Part shown: positions 1 through 9,023 of the stretch, one piece after another | Position numbering within the stretch: the stretch's first letter is position 1 | Layout: every line of letters starts with the position of its first letter | Assembly: GCA_014238335.1 (NCBI GenBank) | Contig: JABABI010000043.1 | Span: forward strand, 1-32,947 | Reading direction: 5' to 3' | DNA: 32,947 nt | From: Fuerstiella sp. | Lineage (GTDB): Bacteria; Planctomycetota; Planctomycetia; Planctomycetales; Planctomycetaceae | Program-made: the position numbers and the translations under genes | The notes under the pieces: model-generated | The model's database searches: none | What the model was told of the DNA's origin: nothing | Seen by the model: only the letters and a program-made list of their open reading frames with translations

Positions 1-2
1 CC

Positions 3-605
3 GCGTTGTTGATCTCAATGTTGATTCTGATGCGAGAATGGAGACATATCGAATTCACATCCACGACAGTACTGACCATTTTCGGCATGATCGCCATCCC
101 GTTTGGGGTGAAGTTTCTCCAAGTCGGCGATGACCGTATCTTAAGAGCACTTCTGGGCAGCGTTGTTGCCGGGTTTTCCATCTGGTCGCTGTGTCGACCA
201 GGTCGCTTCACTCTGAAAACGGACCGATCTGCCCCGCTGTTCGGAATACTGGCCGGTTTGCTGGGCGGAGCGTACAACACGTCCGGACCGCCACTGGTGA
301 TCTACGGGACTCTGCGCCGCTGGACACCTCAACAGTTCCGCGCGTCGCTACAGGGATACTGCCTGCTCGGCAGTGTCTGGACACTCGCGTGGCACAGCAC
401 CGAAGGCCTGCTGACGTGGAACGTGTTTTATCAGTTTGCGGTGGCCTCGCCATTCATCATAATCGCAACAATCATCGGCCAGCGTCTGACCCGCGACGTC
501 ACAACGGAACGGTTCACTCGCTGGATATTCATGGCACTGATCCTGATTGGCACATGGTTACTGTTATCGTGCCTTACCCCTCTATCGGTCGCAGAACCGG
601 CGTAA
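3..605 (+). CDS. TauE/SafE-family permease, 5'-truncated by window edge
   Basis: Membrane protein of the sulfite exporter TauE/SafE family (formerly DUF81), which moves sulfur-containing or other organic anions across the inner membrane; the substrate cannot be told from sequence. The reading frame is open from base 3, so the true start lies upstream, and about 200 residues remain of the usual 250-270. Hydrophobic helices alternate with short loops. The family hallmark GGAYNTSGPP, followed by LVIYG, sits in mid-protein, and the C-terminus is a strongly hydrophobic helix ending near a TAA stop. The next gene is a decayed minus-strand locus, so no operon partner is visible downstream. Confidence 0.8.
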   Translation, partial: ALLISMLILMREWRHIEFTSTTVLTIFGMIAIPFGVKFLQVGDDRILRALLGSVVAGFSIWSLCRPGRFTLKTDRSAPLFGILAGLLGGAYNTSGPPLVIYGTLRRWTPQQFRASLQGYCLLGSVWTLAWHSTEGLLTWNVFYQFAVASPFIIIATIIGQRLTRDVTTERFTRWIFMALILIGTWLLLSCLTPLSVAEPA

Positions 606-725
606 CAGGGTTCCGAAGTGGCCAGGTCAGACCTTCTGATCATCGACCGTAAAAACCACTGTCGATCTGCACTAAAAACCAACAGTACAATTTACCCGGC
701 GAAGCCAATTGCAGGGATCCCGCCC

Positions 726-2036
726 TCACCTCACAAGGTGTGATGGCTGCAAATTCCAGCCGACGAGACCTGCCATCGAATCGGCCAGCAATTCATGTCC
801 TCTGGGATTGTAATGGCAGAATCCATCCGAGTAGATTGTTTCGGAAATAACCACGAACAAGTCGCTTTGATCACTAAATACAATTCCGTCGTCCGCCATC
901 TGTTTTCCGACCGCGACCAACGTTGGAGACATGTCATCAACGCGCTGCCTCTGTTCTGAAATTCCCACGATGTCGCTGTACGTGCCAGTTCTTCTTCCTT
1001 CAGCGTCAACACCTTTGAACCGGCACGGTATTGATTCGCCTGCAACACATCAACATAAAGACAGTCTGCAGCGTGACAGCTCTCACCAAGCTGAAGTGAA
1101 GAACGTTGCCAAAGGTCAGTTGCCGCCTGCCCCGCGACCGTTTCATCATTGAAACGGTCGGCAGCGCCGTGATGGCGAAACCTTTTGTTTCGGCTCTCCA
1201 GGACATCCACTTCGAGCTGAATCAGTTCTCTGTGCCGCCGTTTGTCGCGCACGACCCATAACAGATTGAACAGATTTGAATGCCGCACAGGAGAATTTAG
1301 TCTTTTCCTGGCAGCAGATTGCCGATTCGCTCAAATCGTGAGAAGCCTCAGCGTATTCGCAGATTGAGTCGGGTCCGCGATGACGGTCGTCTTCGCGTGT
1401 CAGCCGCGGGGGGAGGAGACGGCGGTGCCGCGACAGACATTCTCTAACATTGCCAGAGCGGTTTCGTTGTAGCCGTCGATGTAAATCACGACATCGGGGT
1501 GTGCCCCGATGGACCTGAAGTATTGGTACGCCAGAAGCTGCTGTGGCTGTTTGCAGCCGGCGTTCGCCAGGCAGGCGCCTTCGATCTGACGGCCCTTCAG
1601 CAAAGGATGTTTCGCCAAACGAGCCCGCAGCCTCTCTCGCCCCCGGTACAGCAAACTTTCAGGCAACAGAACCACCCGCAACAGCAATCCCGGGCCTGTC
1701 CGACTCTCGCTCGAAGATTCCATTGGTTTCATGGCGGACCCCAAATCTGTTCGCGGGTACGGACTGGTCGAACAACTCACCGGGCGACGTCAGCTGTGGG
1801 TCGTGGAGCCAGCCCAGATTGGGATGCAGCATCTCGAAAGTCCCATCTGAAACGCCTGCTTCCGTGGCGATGGATTCCTGTTAGAGCCACAACTCATCGA
1901 ACATGAATGTGGCATCGAATGAATGTAGCCAGGTTGCTATAGGCGTCTCGCCAAGAACGGACGCTAATGCTGCAAACACTACGGCATACAGCAACTTCCG
2001 TCGCAGCACCAGTCTTCTGGAAGGCAACACGGCCAT
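726..2036 (-). pseudogene. Decayed SGNH/GDSL-hydrolase-like secreted or membrane-anchored protein
   Basis: Fragments of one gene are spread over several minus-strand frames in the right order. An ATG at 2036 opens a basic then hydrophobic N-terminus (RRKLLYAVVFAAL). An in-frame TAA lies at 1881-1883, and the same frame continues coherently past it (HPNLGWLHDP, then VAGGSVA) to a shift near 1680-1690. The second frame carries KQPQQLLAYQYF and DVVIYIDGYNETAL, matching the core of SGNH-type proteins, and stops at 1400. Later pieces in two further frames include LWQRSSLQLGE, VLQANQY and, at the end, CHYNPRGHELLADSM, which resembles the C-terminal Asp/His block of the fold. At least one nonsense and three frame changes make a functional product unlikely. 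Family placement is from motif memory; the original substrate is unknown. Confidence 0.7.
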
Positions 2037-2661
2037 AGCTCCTGCTCCTCGATCCTGCGTTGCCACGATGGATGCAAACTGCCCGCGATCAGCCTTCGAA
2101 ACGAAATTTCGCGACGTTGTTTCCTCACCCTGCCCTGTCGGGATCACCGTTCCCTGTAGCGTTTCCTTTGCAAAATTCTTTGCAGGAAGTTTCCAGCGTG
2201 TTCCGGTCATCAGCAAGCGCGCAAACTTAGCAACTCCGTCCACCGAATGTTGGAACAATTCATTGAGCGTCATGATACTTTGAGAGTTACGGATTCGCTG
2301 ATGGCATCGTCCACGTCGCGGACGTGGCGACAGCGGGGACGTTGGCAACAACGCAGGCGCCGACTGCCGGCAGCGTTGAGGCCACCTGACCGGCTCTCAG
2401 CACAGTGAAAGCAAAGGAACCGTAAATCAGGAGCTGTCAGTTTCCGCAAATCAGAGCGTGACATCCGGCAGCTAATGCCGCTTATGTTACCGAGCCGCAC
2501 CGCCTGCGTCTCACTCTGTAGCGATGTGGGTAACCAGTATCGGCTGCACCGGTTTTGCCGGCGGTGTGCAGTTTTGCGCAGCGACGTTTCACAACGTCCG
2601 ATAATCCACCAGAACAGAGGCAACAGATCGCAACACGACAGCATTGTCACGGGAGGCCACC
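2037..2661. other. Gene-poor gap between the decayed SGNH locus and the xerC pair
   Basis: No convincing gene. A minus-strand frame extends upstream of the SGNH fragment to 2351, but its residues before 2036 resemble no family I recognise and may be read-through. Another minus-strand frame covering 2270-2674 is rich in Cys, Arg and Trp and looks non-coding. A short perfect palindrome lies at 2311-2327. The promoter for the small gene at 2662 is probably in the last 150 bases, but no clear -35/-10 pair was found. Confidence 0.5.
2311..2327. repeat. Perfect 7-bp palindrome with 3-nt loop
   Basis: CCACGTC, GCG, GACGTGG: both arms are exact reverse complements. It is not followed by a T-run on either strand, so a classical terminator is unlikely. 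It could be an operator half-site pair or chance in GC-rich DNA. Confidence 0.35.
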
Positions 2662-2892
2662 ATGTCCAAATCAATGAACGTCCTGGCGCTTGTCCGTGAC
2701 GAACACCGCTTTGTTTTTCTGTACGATGACAGTAGCGTGGAAACCATGCTGACGACGCTCAGCCAGTATGCCAGTGACCCGGAACTGGAATTCACCTGGT
2801 ACGACGCGGGAATGCTGGCGCAGCGGGTTCGCCGGATGCTGGAACAACAACAATTTGAAAAGGAAATGGAAGATTTTCCTCACGCCTTCTGA
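2662..2892 (+). CDS. Small conserved-looking hypothetical protein (76 aa)
   Basis: I do not recognise a named family. The ATG at 2662 is preferred over an upstream alternative at 2644 because GGGAGG (2651-2656) sits five bases before it. The product is soluble and acidic, with no signal peptide or membrane segment. It starts with a beta-strand-like stretch (NVLALVRDEHRFVFLYDD) and ends with a helical, Gln/Glu-rich tail (MLEQQQFEKEMEDF). Amino-acid use is balanced, as in a real protein. It lies 27 bp upstream of the recombinase gene on the same strand, so the two are probably co-transcribed. No function can be assigned. Confidence 0.72.
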   Translation: MSKSMNVLALVRDEHRFVFLYDDSSVETMLTTLSQYASDPELEFTWYDAGMLAQRVRRMLEQQQFEKEMEDFPHAF

Positions 2893-2919
2893 TTCACTTC
2901 CCTTGTCGAGCGGGCCCGA

Positions 2920-3834
2920 ATGAAAAGTGCCGTACCTTCGTTTTTGAACTACCTGAAGATCGAACGCAACTGTTCTGAGTTGACCATCAAGTCGTATACC
3001 GACGACCTTAATCATTTGTCCGAGTTCATTCTGGAACAGTACGGACAGGCGCTGCAGCCTGATGACATTGAAATCAGTCAGCTGCGCGGCTATGTCGCCT
3101 ATCTGCACGAGTGCGGTTATGCTCAGGCGACTGTTGCACGACGGCTGGCCTGTCTGCGGAGTTTTTTTCGCTACTGCCAGCGAGAAGGCCTTTGCGATTC
3201 CAATCCCGCCAAGCCGCTGCGCACTCCACGAACCGGAAAAAAATTGCCACACTTCCTGACAACAGACGAAGTAGGGCGACTGCTGTCGGCGCCGCTGGCC
3301 ACAAAAGACGACGGTCTGCGTGACCGAGCCATTCTTGAGACGATGTATTCCGCTGGTCTTCGAGTCGCGGAGGTCGTTGGCCTGGACCTGAAGGATTACG
3401 ACCGAGCGTCTGGAATTCTTCGGGTTCGGGGGAAAGGACGTAAAGAACGCATTGCTCCGGTAGGCAGTTACGCCACAAAGGCGCTGGAATGCTGGCGGGC
3501 CGTGCGAAAGCCAGATAAGAGCGCTAGCGAAGTTGACCAGGCGGCCGTCTTTCTGAATCGTTTCGGAAGGCGTCTGACGACCCGAAGCATCGGGCGCATG
3601 CTGGAAAAACACATCGTCACGGTCGGGTTATCACAGCAGACATCACCCCACACATTGCGGCACAGCTTTGCGACCCATCTGCTCGACGGTGGGGCGGATT
3701 TGCGAAGTGTCCAGGAACTGCTTGGACACAAGAGCCTTACGACCACGCAAATTTATACGCATATCAGCACTCGCCGACTGCGAGAAACCTACGAAGCTGC
3801 TCATCCGCACGCTCAGTCATCTGAACAGATGTGA
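2920..3834 (+). CDS. xerC: Tyrosine recombinase XerC/XerD
   Basis: Site-specific recombinase of the tyrosine family, which in its XerC/XerD pairing resolves chromosome dimers at dif sites with FtsK. The protein is 304 aa, the normal family length. An N-terminal SAM-like DNA-binding domain (about residues 5-90) precedes the catalytic domain. The full catalytic set is visible: R148 (SAGLRVAEV), K172 (RGKGRKER), H244 and R247 (HTLRHSFATH), H270 (LGHKSLTTT) and nucleophile Y279 (QIYTH). The C-terminal ending (RLRETYEAAHPHA) resembles XerC more than XerD, but the distinction is not certain. All active-site residues are intact and no element ends flank it, so a housekeeping Xer is more likely than a phage or integron integrase. 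Confidence 0.9.
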   Translation: MKSAVPSFLNYLKIERNCSELTIKSYTDDLNHLSEFILEQYGQALQPDDIEISQLRGYVAYLHECGYAQATVARRLACLRSFFRYCQREGLCDSNPAKPLRTPRTGKKLPHFLTTDEVGRLLSAPLATKDDGLRDRAILETMYSAGLRVAEVVGLDLKDYDRASGILRVRGKGRKERIAPVGSYATKALECWRAVRKPDKSASEVDQAAVFLNRFGRRLTTRSIGRMLEKHIVTVGLSQQTSPHTLRHSFATHLLDGGADLRSVQELLGHKSLTTTQIYTHISTRRLRETYEAAHPHAQSSEQM

Positions 3835-3852
3835 GCAACGTCGCCAGCTTGG

Positions 3853-3868
3853 AAAAGGGAAACTTCCC
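3853..3868 (-). terminator. Weak terminator-like hairpin downstream of the sulfatase
   Basis: Read on the minus strand the sequence is GGGAAGTTTCCCTTTT: a short GGGA/TCCC stem followed by four T residues, about 35 bases after the sulfatase stop. The stem is short, so this is tentative. Confidence 0.3.
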
Positions 3869-3903
3869 GAACCTGCATGAAAACTCTGTCGTGCGCCAGT
3901 TGT

Positions 3904-5373
3904 TTATTTCCGCAGCTTACCCAGAGCCGGCCCATTGTCCGGCGGCATCGATGCATGCCAGCCCAGCAACTGCGCCGTAAGGCTGGCGACAACGGCCGAA
4001 TGCTGGCTGCCAACCGGGTTTTGTTCTGACACGTCTTCGGCAAGATTGTAGAGTTGCGGGTTGCGCCCATCGTAGTCACAGTAAAGTTTCCACTGTCCGC
4101 TGCGTACGGCGAGATCAGGAAGCGCCGAGTAGTGCCGGAAGTTCTCGCGGTCGGGTGGTCGGCGAAAGAATAACGGTTTCGATCGCGAGGCTTTTGATCT
4201 TCCGAGCAAAGTGTCGGCCAGGTTTTCACCGTCGAACTGCACCCCGGCTGGCGCGGGCGTTCCGGATATCGACAGCAGTGACGGAACCAGGTCAATTGCC
4301 GAAAATACTGACTCACGATTTCGACTACCGCGTGTTTCTGTGGACATCAGTCCCGGAGCCCAGGCAACGAGAGACGATCGAATTCCTCCTTCATAAAGTG
4401 TCGCTTTGTGCCCGCGCAACGGACCAGCCGAACCAAAGCCGACCTCCGGACCATTGTCGGAACAGACCAAAATGACCGTGTTATTTCGAAGTGTCTTACT
4501 ATTTCGAACGTAGTCGAAAATGACACCCAATTGCTGGTCCATTGTTTCCAAAACTGCCAGATAGAGTGTGCGATTCGCACCGTCGCCCCACTTTCCCAAC
4601 GGCGGGTGCATGGGTGTATGCACGTCGTCGGGCCACAGGTTCAGATAGAACGGTTGTTCCTGTGACACGGCGAATTTTGCAAATGTAACAGCGGCCTCTG
4701 TAAATTTCTCCGTCACATAGGCTCGGTCGTGCCAGATGACGGGGCCGTGTCCAAGCGTATGCGAGCCCAGGTTGTGTTGTACCGGTGACTTGCCGCCGGG
4801 AGAATATTTCAGTGGCAGGACCCGGGCCCCCAGTCCTTCAAAATTTGTAATCGATTCATCGAAGCCGTATTCCGTAATCAAAGGCGCTTCGTGAATGTTT
4901 CGCTGGCCTCCCATATGCCATTTTCCGAAGTGCCCTGTCGCATAGCCTGACTGCTGGAGTTACCGCGCCAGCAGCGGGGCTTTCAGGTCCAGCCAGTTGG
5001 CAATGCCACGCTGCTCATTGCTTTTGCGGTTGTTGAGATACGAACTGATGCGCCATTTCTGGGGGTACTGCCCAGTCGACACGGCTACACGCGAGGGCGA
5101 ACAGATCGGCGAATTGACATAAAACTGTTCAAACGCGATCCCTTCCGCAGCCAGTTGGTCGATATAAGGCGTGTTCCCATCCTTGTTGCCAAAGCATGAG
5201 AAATCGCCCCACCCCATGTCATCAATGAAGACCAGAATGATGTTGGGACGCACGGTCGCGGCGTTAATCGACGCAGCTGTCACGGGGAAACAAAACGTCC
5301 CGCCCAGCACTACAAGCTGCGCGATGATTCGAGTCACCCTGAGCGGCGTAATCCTGCGGATTGTCGTTTTCAT
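3904..5373 (-). pseudogene. Secreted type I (formylglycine) sulfatase interrupted by one in-frame TAA
   Basis: Arylsulfatase-type hydrolase that would cleave sulfate esters, typically from algal polysaccharides, after export. An N-terminal hydrophobic signal (about residues 14-36) is followed by the metal-binding FIDDMGWGD (D51, D52). The CSPSR motif has C91 as the formylglycine precursor. HFGKWH lies near 148-153 and CSDNGPE in the C-terminal half. The frame is continuous from the ATG at 5373 to the TAA at 3904 (489 codons plus stop) except for TAA at 4960-4962 (codon 138), between APLLAR and LQQSGYATGHF. That position usually holds Gln or Glu, so one substitution explains the break. The sequence on both sides is well conserved, so the lesion is recent or a sequencing error. 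No strong ribosome site precedes 5373; an in-frame alternative start lies at 5436. Confidence 0.88.
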
Positions 5374-5702
5374 AAGCCGATTATTTCGGTTTGTGCTGAT
5401 GTGTCTGCCAAAGGTACCTTGGTACCAAAATTCCACAAGGTTCGTTGCCCTAAATCAGACGACATCTTTGTCTCTGTTGCAAAATGAATGTGATCCGTTG
5501 ATTTCCACACGGAATTGACCGTCCTGTTCCGTTACTATTGTTGCTGAAAAACAGCTTTCCGATGAATGCGGAAGAACTTCTTTGCATTGAACGAAACGAA
5601 AACCCCTCTGGTGAGCCGTTGCAACGAAAACTTTTGTGCAGTGTTCGGCCAGGTTAGAACGCGTTGGTCCGGGAAACGGCTCGTCGAAACAAGATTCTCT
5701 CC

Positions 5703-7025
5703 ATGAGCGGCAATGTCAGAAAAGAACAACGGCTGAAAAGCCTGCTGATCCAGGACGAGTCGCGACTGCACGACGTCGAACTGAAACACGAACGTGTTCG
5801 GCAGTTACTGACGACCACGGGCAGTGATGCCCTGCTGCTCCAGAGTGCGGAGAACATTTCATGGTTTACTGCGGGGATCGACCCGTTTCGATGTGGGTCC
5901 GAAAATTGCACAACCAGCCTGTTTGTCACGTCCGACGCCAGACTGTTCGCCACAAACTCAGTCGATTCCGCTCAAATATTCGAACGTGAAGCTTTTGGTC
6001 TTGGCTTTCAGATGAAACAACGAGAGTGGTTTCAGCCACATCGCGAACTGGTCAAAGATTTGTGCCGTAGTCGAAACGTTCTCAGTGACCAGAGCATCGA
6101 AGATGCCAGGCATGACGCTGACGCGGTGCGAGCAATCCGATTGCCGCTCACTGAGCTTGAAGTGGCCAGAATTCGACTGCTTAGTCGTATTGCAGTACAC
6201 GCAGTGGAAGCGACCGGGCATAATCTTCGCCCCGGCGTTACTGAATCCGAGGTTGCCGGTCAAATCAGTCATCGACTGTTAAAACGCACGGTTACCGCCG
6301 TCAGAATTCAAGTGTGCGCAGATGGCCGTAACGAGCGTTATCGACACTGGACGTTTGCCGAACAGCCGATTGAAAACTTCGCTGTGCTTTCCTGCGTCGC
6401 TCGTCGGTGGGGACTGCATGTCGGAGTGACTCGAACGGTCTGCCTGGAAAAGGTTCCAGACGAACTGTGGAAGATATTCCAGCGGGCCATGCTGTTGCAC
6501 GCCACCGGTATATTTTTCTCACGCCCCGGACAGACTCTCGGTGCAGTCTGGAACAAAGTACAGCGGATCTACGAAAAATTCGGCATGGTCAATGAGTGGC
6601 AGTTGTCAGATCAGGCGGACGTAATCGGCTATAGCGCCAGCGAATGTCAGTTGACCCCGAACTCAGAGTATCGTTTACAGTCGCCTGCTGCTTTGTTCTG
6701 GCACGCGTCAGTCGGCCCGGCGCTGGTGGGCGATACGATTCTTTTGCACGATTCGTCGAATGAGCAGATGACGAGGTCGGCGTCCTGGCCGCACGTTGCC
6801 GTTGAGGTGAAGGGTCGGCCAGTACTTTGCCCAGGCATTCTGCGCGTGCGCAACACTGGCACGACCACTACAGAGGCGCAATCCGACGCGTCTCTGGCAG
6901 AGAAAACTGCCGCGTCTCTGTTCGACTGCCCGGAAATTCCGCACGAGGATGGTCCTTCTCGCGTCGAGTCCGTCTGGGAACTGGAACTACCGGCCTATGG
7001 CACTGCCCGCGCTCAGGACGGTTGA
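5703..7025 (+). CDS. M24-family peptidase-fold protein, probably catalytically inactive
   Basis: Creatinase/Xaa-Pro dipeptidase architecture. An N-terminal creatinase-like domain (roughly residues 30-165) includes LLLQSAENISWFTAG. A pita-bread-like C-terminal domain follows, from about ELEVARIRLLSRIAVHAVEA through GVTESEVAG to the end. In active members the first two metal-binding Asp residues lie in a DxGa...GYxxDxTRT block. Here the matching stretch reads LSCVARRWGLHVGVTRT, without those Asp residues, and the HG-type His motif is replaced by QADVIGYSASE. It is therefore probably a pseudo-peptidase. I chose ATG 5703; a TTG at 5664 in frame is possible and neither has a good ribosome site. 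It stands alone, divergent from the sulfatase. Confidence 0.75.
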   Translation: MSGNVRKEQRLKSLLIQDESRLHDVELKHERVRQLLTTTGSDALLLQSAENISWFTAGIDPFRCGSENCTTSLFVTSDARLFATNSVDSAQIFEREAFGLGFQMKQREWFQPHRELVKDLCRSRNVLSDQSIEDARHDADAVRAIRLPLTELEVARIRLLSRIAVHAVEATGHNLRPGVTESEVAGQISHRLLKRTVTAVRIQVCADGRNERYRHWTFAEQPIENFAVLSCVARRWGLHVGVTRTVCLEKVPDELWKIFQRAMLLHATGIFFSRPGQTLGAVWNKVQRIYEKFGMVNEWQLSDQADVIGYSASECQLTPNSEYRLQSPAALFWHASVGPALVGDTILLHDSSNEQMTRSASWPHVAVEVKGRPVLCPGILRVRNTGTTTTEAQSDASLAEKTAASLFDCPEIPHEDGPSRVESVWELELPAYGTARAQDG

Positions 7026-7242
7026 CTGACTTGACTCCTAACCGGGGCGTCGCTCAGAATTGCGTTGCGGCCAGCTACGAACACACGTGATTCGGCCCGG
7101 CTCGCACTAAGCACACTCGACTGCACGGAACACGCTTTCCGCGGCCACGAGTCAGCGTAACACGCTGTAGAACTCCGGTCACGCGGCAACTCTGACAAGC
7201 GAGAAGCGCATACAGAAGTACCTTGTATGTTGTGCGTCGGAC

Positions 7243-7261
7243 GCCGATGAATTCCATCGGC
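7243..7261. repeat. Perfect 7-bp hairpin with 5-nt loop
   Basis: GCCGATG and CATCGGC are exact reverse complements separated by AATTC. There is no adjacent T-run. It lies in the non-coding gap between the M24 gene and manC. Confidence 0.4.
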
Positions 7262-7396
7262 ATCTGAAGGCTCAACATTGCCACACAGACGCTACGACCC
7301 GCCCCCTGTCCCAAACTCGCTGTGAAAGGTATTTCAGAGGCCAATGCCGATTGTCTAGCGCTCGGATTTCCGACATCATCGGAGTTCGCCTGGAAG

Positions 7397-7443
7397 CACT
7401 GGCGGTCAGTGCCCCAGGATCCGTGGCGCACTGACCGTCAGTG
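7397..7443. repeat. Long hairpin, 16-pair stem, in intergenic DNA
   Basis: The arms 7397-7412 (CACTGGCGGTCAGTGC) and 7428-7443 (GCACTGACCGTCAGTG) pair over 16 positions with a single G-T pair, leaving a 15-base spacer that can add two more G-C pairs after one mismatch. No T-run follows on either strand, so it does not look like a simple rho-independent terminator. A REP-like element, recombination site or regulator-binding dyad are alternatives. Confidence 0.6.
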
Positions 7444-7949
7444 TGGCCTCAGTTCAGAACCGCCGTCAGAGTCTCACGGAGTGTGACCTGCTCAAGAAGA
7501 CCAAAACTATTCCCTGTCAGTGCAAATTCTGTAGAGAGTATCTGAACAGTGTCCTTTGCCCATTGTCGTGAATTGGGTAGCTCCGGCGGTTCGGCTCAAT
7601 TAGAGAATATCGGACTTCGCCGAACGCCGCATCCAATCTGAGAAACCTGTCCGTTCGTGAAGATGATATCAATGGCCCGATCACGCGACACGTTGTCAAA
7701 ATGGGCAGGTGATTTCAAAAGACCGAAGAAAACATTGGGCAACGACTGACGGTTAGTGTTCGTTTCTATGGACGTCGACGACGCATCTCCCTAGGAAACT
7801 ATCACGTCGAGCCACTTGGCGATCGTCCGGCAGGTTTCTCAACTGCGGTGAACGAAGGTCCCGCCGTCGATCTCACAGCGAATCCGATGTGGAAAAGAAA
7901 CCAGGACCCGAGGACCAGCAGGATTGAATGGTTTCGGTCCTGACGTTTT

Positions 7950-9023
7950 TTAGAGGTATTCAACACCGTCCTGTTCTTTGAGTTTCAACAACAGCTCCTT
8001 GATTCGTTCAGAGTCCCGCTGGTGCGCAACCAAAGTCGCATCATCGGTGTGAACGATGATCAGGTCACTGACACCGAGTGTGGCCACCAGATGGTTGTTC
8101 GACGTTCGGACAATGCAGTCTTTTGTATCAACCCCGACGAATGCCCCCTCAATAGTGTTGCCTGATTCGTCCTGATCGGCCAGTCGGGGTACGGCCAGCC
8201 AGCTGCCGACGTCGTCCCAGTTGAATGGCGCTTCAATCACTGTGGCTCCGGTCGCCCGTTCCAGGACTGCACAGTCGATGGAAATACTGTTCATCTGAGG
8301 GAATTCTTCGGCCAGCACCTGATCGTAGCCGCCCTGACCGATCGCCTGGCCAACACGCTGCAGACGCTGATACGTATCCGGCTCGTGCTGCTGCAGCTGA
8401 TTCAGAATCGTTTCAGCCTTCCAGCAGAAGATTCCACAGTTCCAGTAAAAGTCGCCTGACGCGACATATTCCTCGGCAAGTTGCAGCTGTGGTTTTTCAT
8501 GGAATGCGTCCACCTCAAAGGCGTGTTTAACGTCCTGTAATGACGAACCGCGTTCGACGTATCCAAAGCCCGTTGAAGGAAACGTCGGAGTAATCCCGAA
8601 CATAACCAGACGATTCGGTTCCGCGTCTACCACAGCCGTCGCTTGCTTAACGGCGTTCTGAAAATCATCCGATGTTGAGATCACGTGATCGGCAGGCATG
8701 ATCAGCATGATAGCGTCCGGATCGCGCTGCACGGTGTGTATGGCGGCAAGTCCCACACACGGGGCCGTATTGCGAGCCTGAGGCTCTACCAAGATGTTCT
8801 CTGAGGGAAGTTCGGGCAATTGATGGCTGGTGGCAGTGGCCTGAACCGCATTTGTGACAATCCACGAATGTTCCGGCCTGATCAGGCCGGAACACCGATC
8901 GACGGTCTGTTGGATCATGGTGCGATCACCAGACAGCTTCAGCAGCTGTTTCGGCATTTTTTTCCGACTTTGAGGCCAGAAACGCGTGCCACTTCCACCC
9001 GCCATAATCACCGCGTGCAACAT
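7950..9023 (-). CDS. manC: Mannose-1-phosphate guanylyltransferase
   Basis: Makes GDP-mannose from mannose-1-phosphate and GTP in the cytoplasm, for polysaccharide and glycoconjugate synthesis. The N-terminus has the nucleotidyltransferase signature MAGGSGTRFWPQSR followed by PKQ (residues 8-26). Downstream come EPQARNTAP, the MPADHVI metal-binding block, GFGYVERG, FHEKP, YWNCGIF and FNWDDVGSW, all typical of this family. At 357 aa it is the single-domain form without the phosphomannose isomerase fusion of AlgA/ManC-II. AAGGA lies about eight bases before the ATG at 9023. It diverges from the symporter gene, with 242 bp between the starts. A related hexose-1-phosphate nucleotidyltransferase is the only realistic alternative. 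Confidence 0.92.
   Translation of the reverse strand: MLHAVIMAGGSGTRFWPQSRKKMPKQLLKLSGDRTMIQQTVDRCSGLIRPEHSWIVTNAVQATATSHQLPELPSENILVEPQARNTAPCVGLAAIHTVQRDPDAIMLIMPADHVISTSDDFQNAVKQATAVVDAEPNRLVMFGITPTFPSTGFGYVERGSSLQDVKHAFEVDAFHEKPQLQLAEEYVASGDFYWNCGIFCWKAETILNQLQQHEPDTYQRLQRVGQAIGQGGYDQVLAEEFPQMNSISIDCAVLERATGATVIEAPFNWDDVGSWLAVPRLADQDESGNTIEGAFVGVDTKDCIVRTSNNHLVATLGVSDLIIVHTDDATLVAHQRDSERIKELLLKLKEQDGVEYL

Larger units (their letters stand above)
7026..7949. other. Long gap without a supportable gene; one strong hairpin and short open frames
   Basis: No recognisable complete gene in about 920 bases. A minus-strand frame at 7596-7790 (64 codons, no ATG start) has protein-like composition (PNVFFGLLKSPAHFDNVSRD, then RAIDIIF) and may be the tail of a lost gene. 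A minus-strand frame at 7075-7431 also looks partly protein-like but matches nothing I know. Two perfect or near-perfect hairpins are present, listed separately. Confidence 0.5.

Noticed and set aside
2671..3612. Long minus-strand open frame (313 codons) opposite xerC
   Set aside because: It lies antisense to a recombinase with a complete catalytic set, and its residues show no domain pattern.
1881..4962. Possible recoding of TAA as a sense codon, because two genes contain in-frame TAA
   Set aside because: TAA is used as the real stop in several intact genes here (for example the TauE-like gene and manC), and the SGNH gene also has frameshifts. Ordinary nonsense mutations or errors explain it better.
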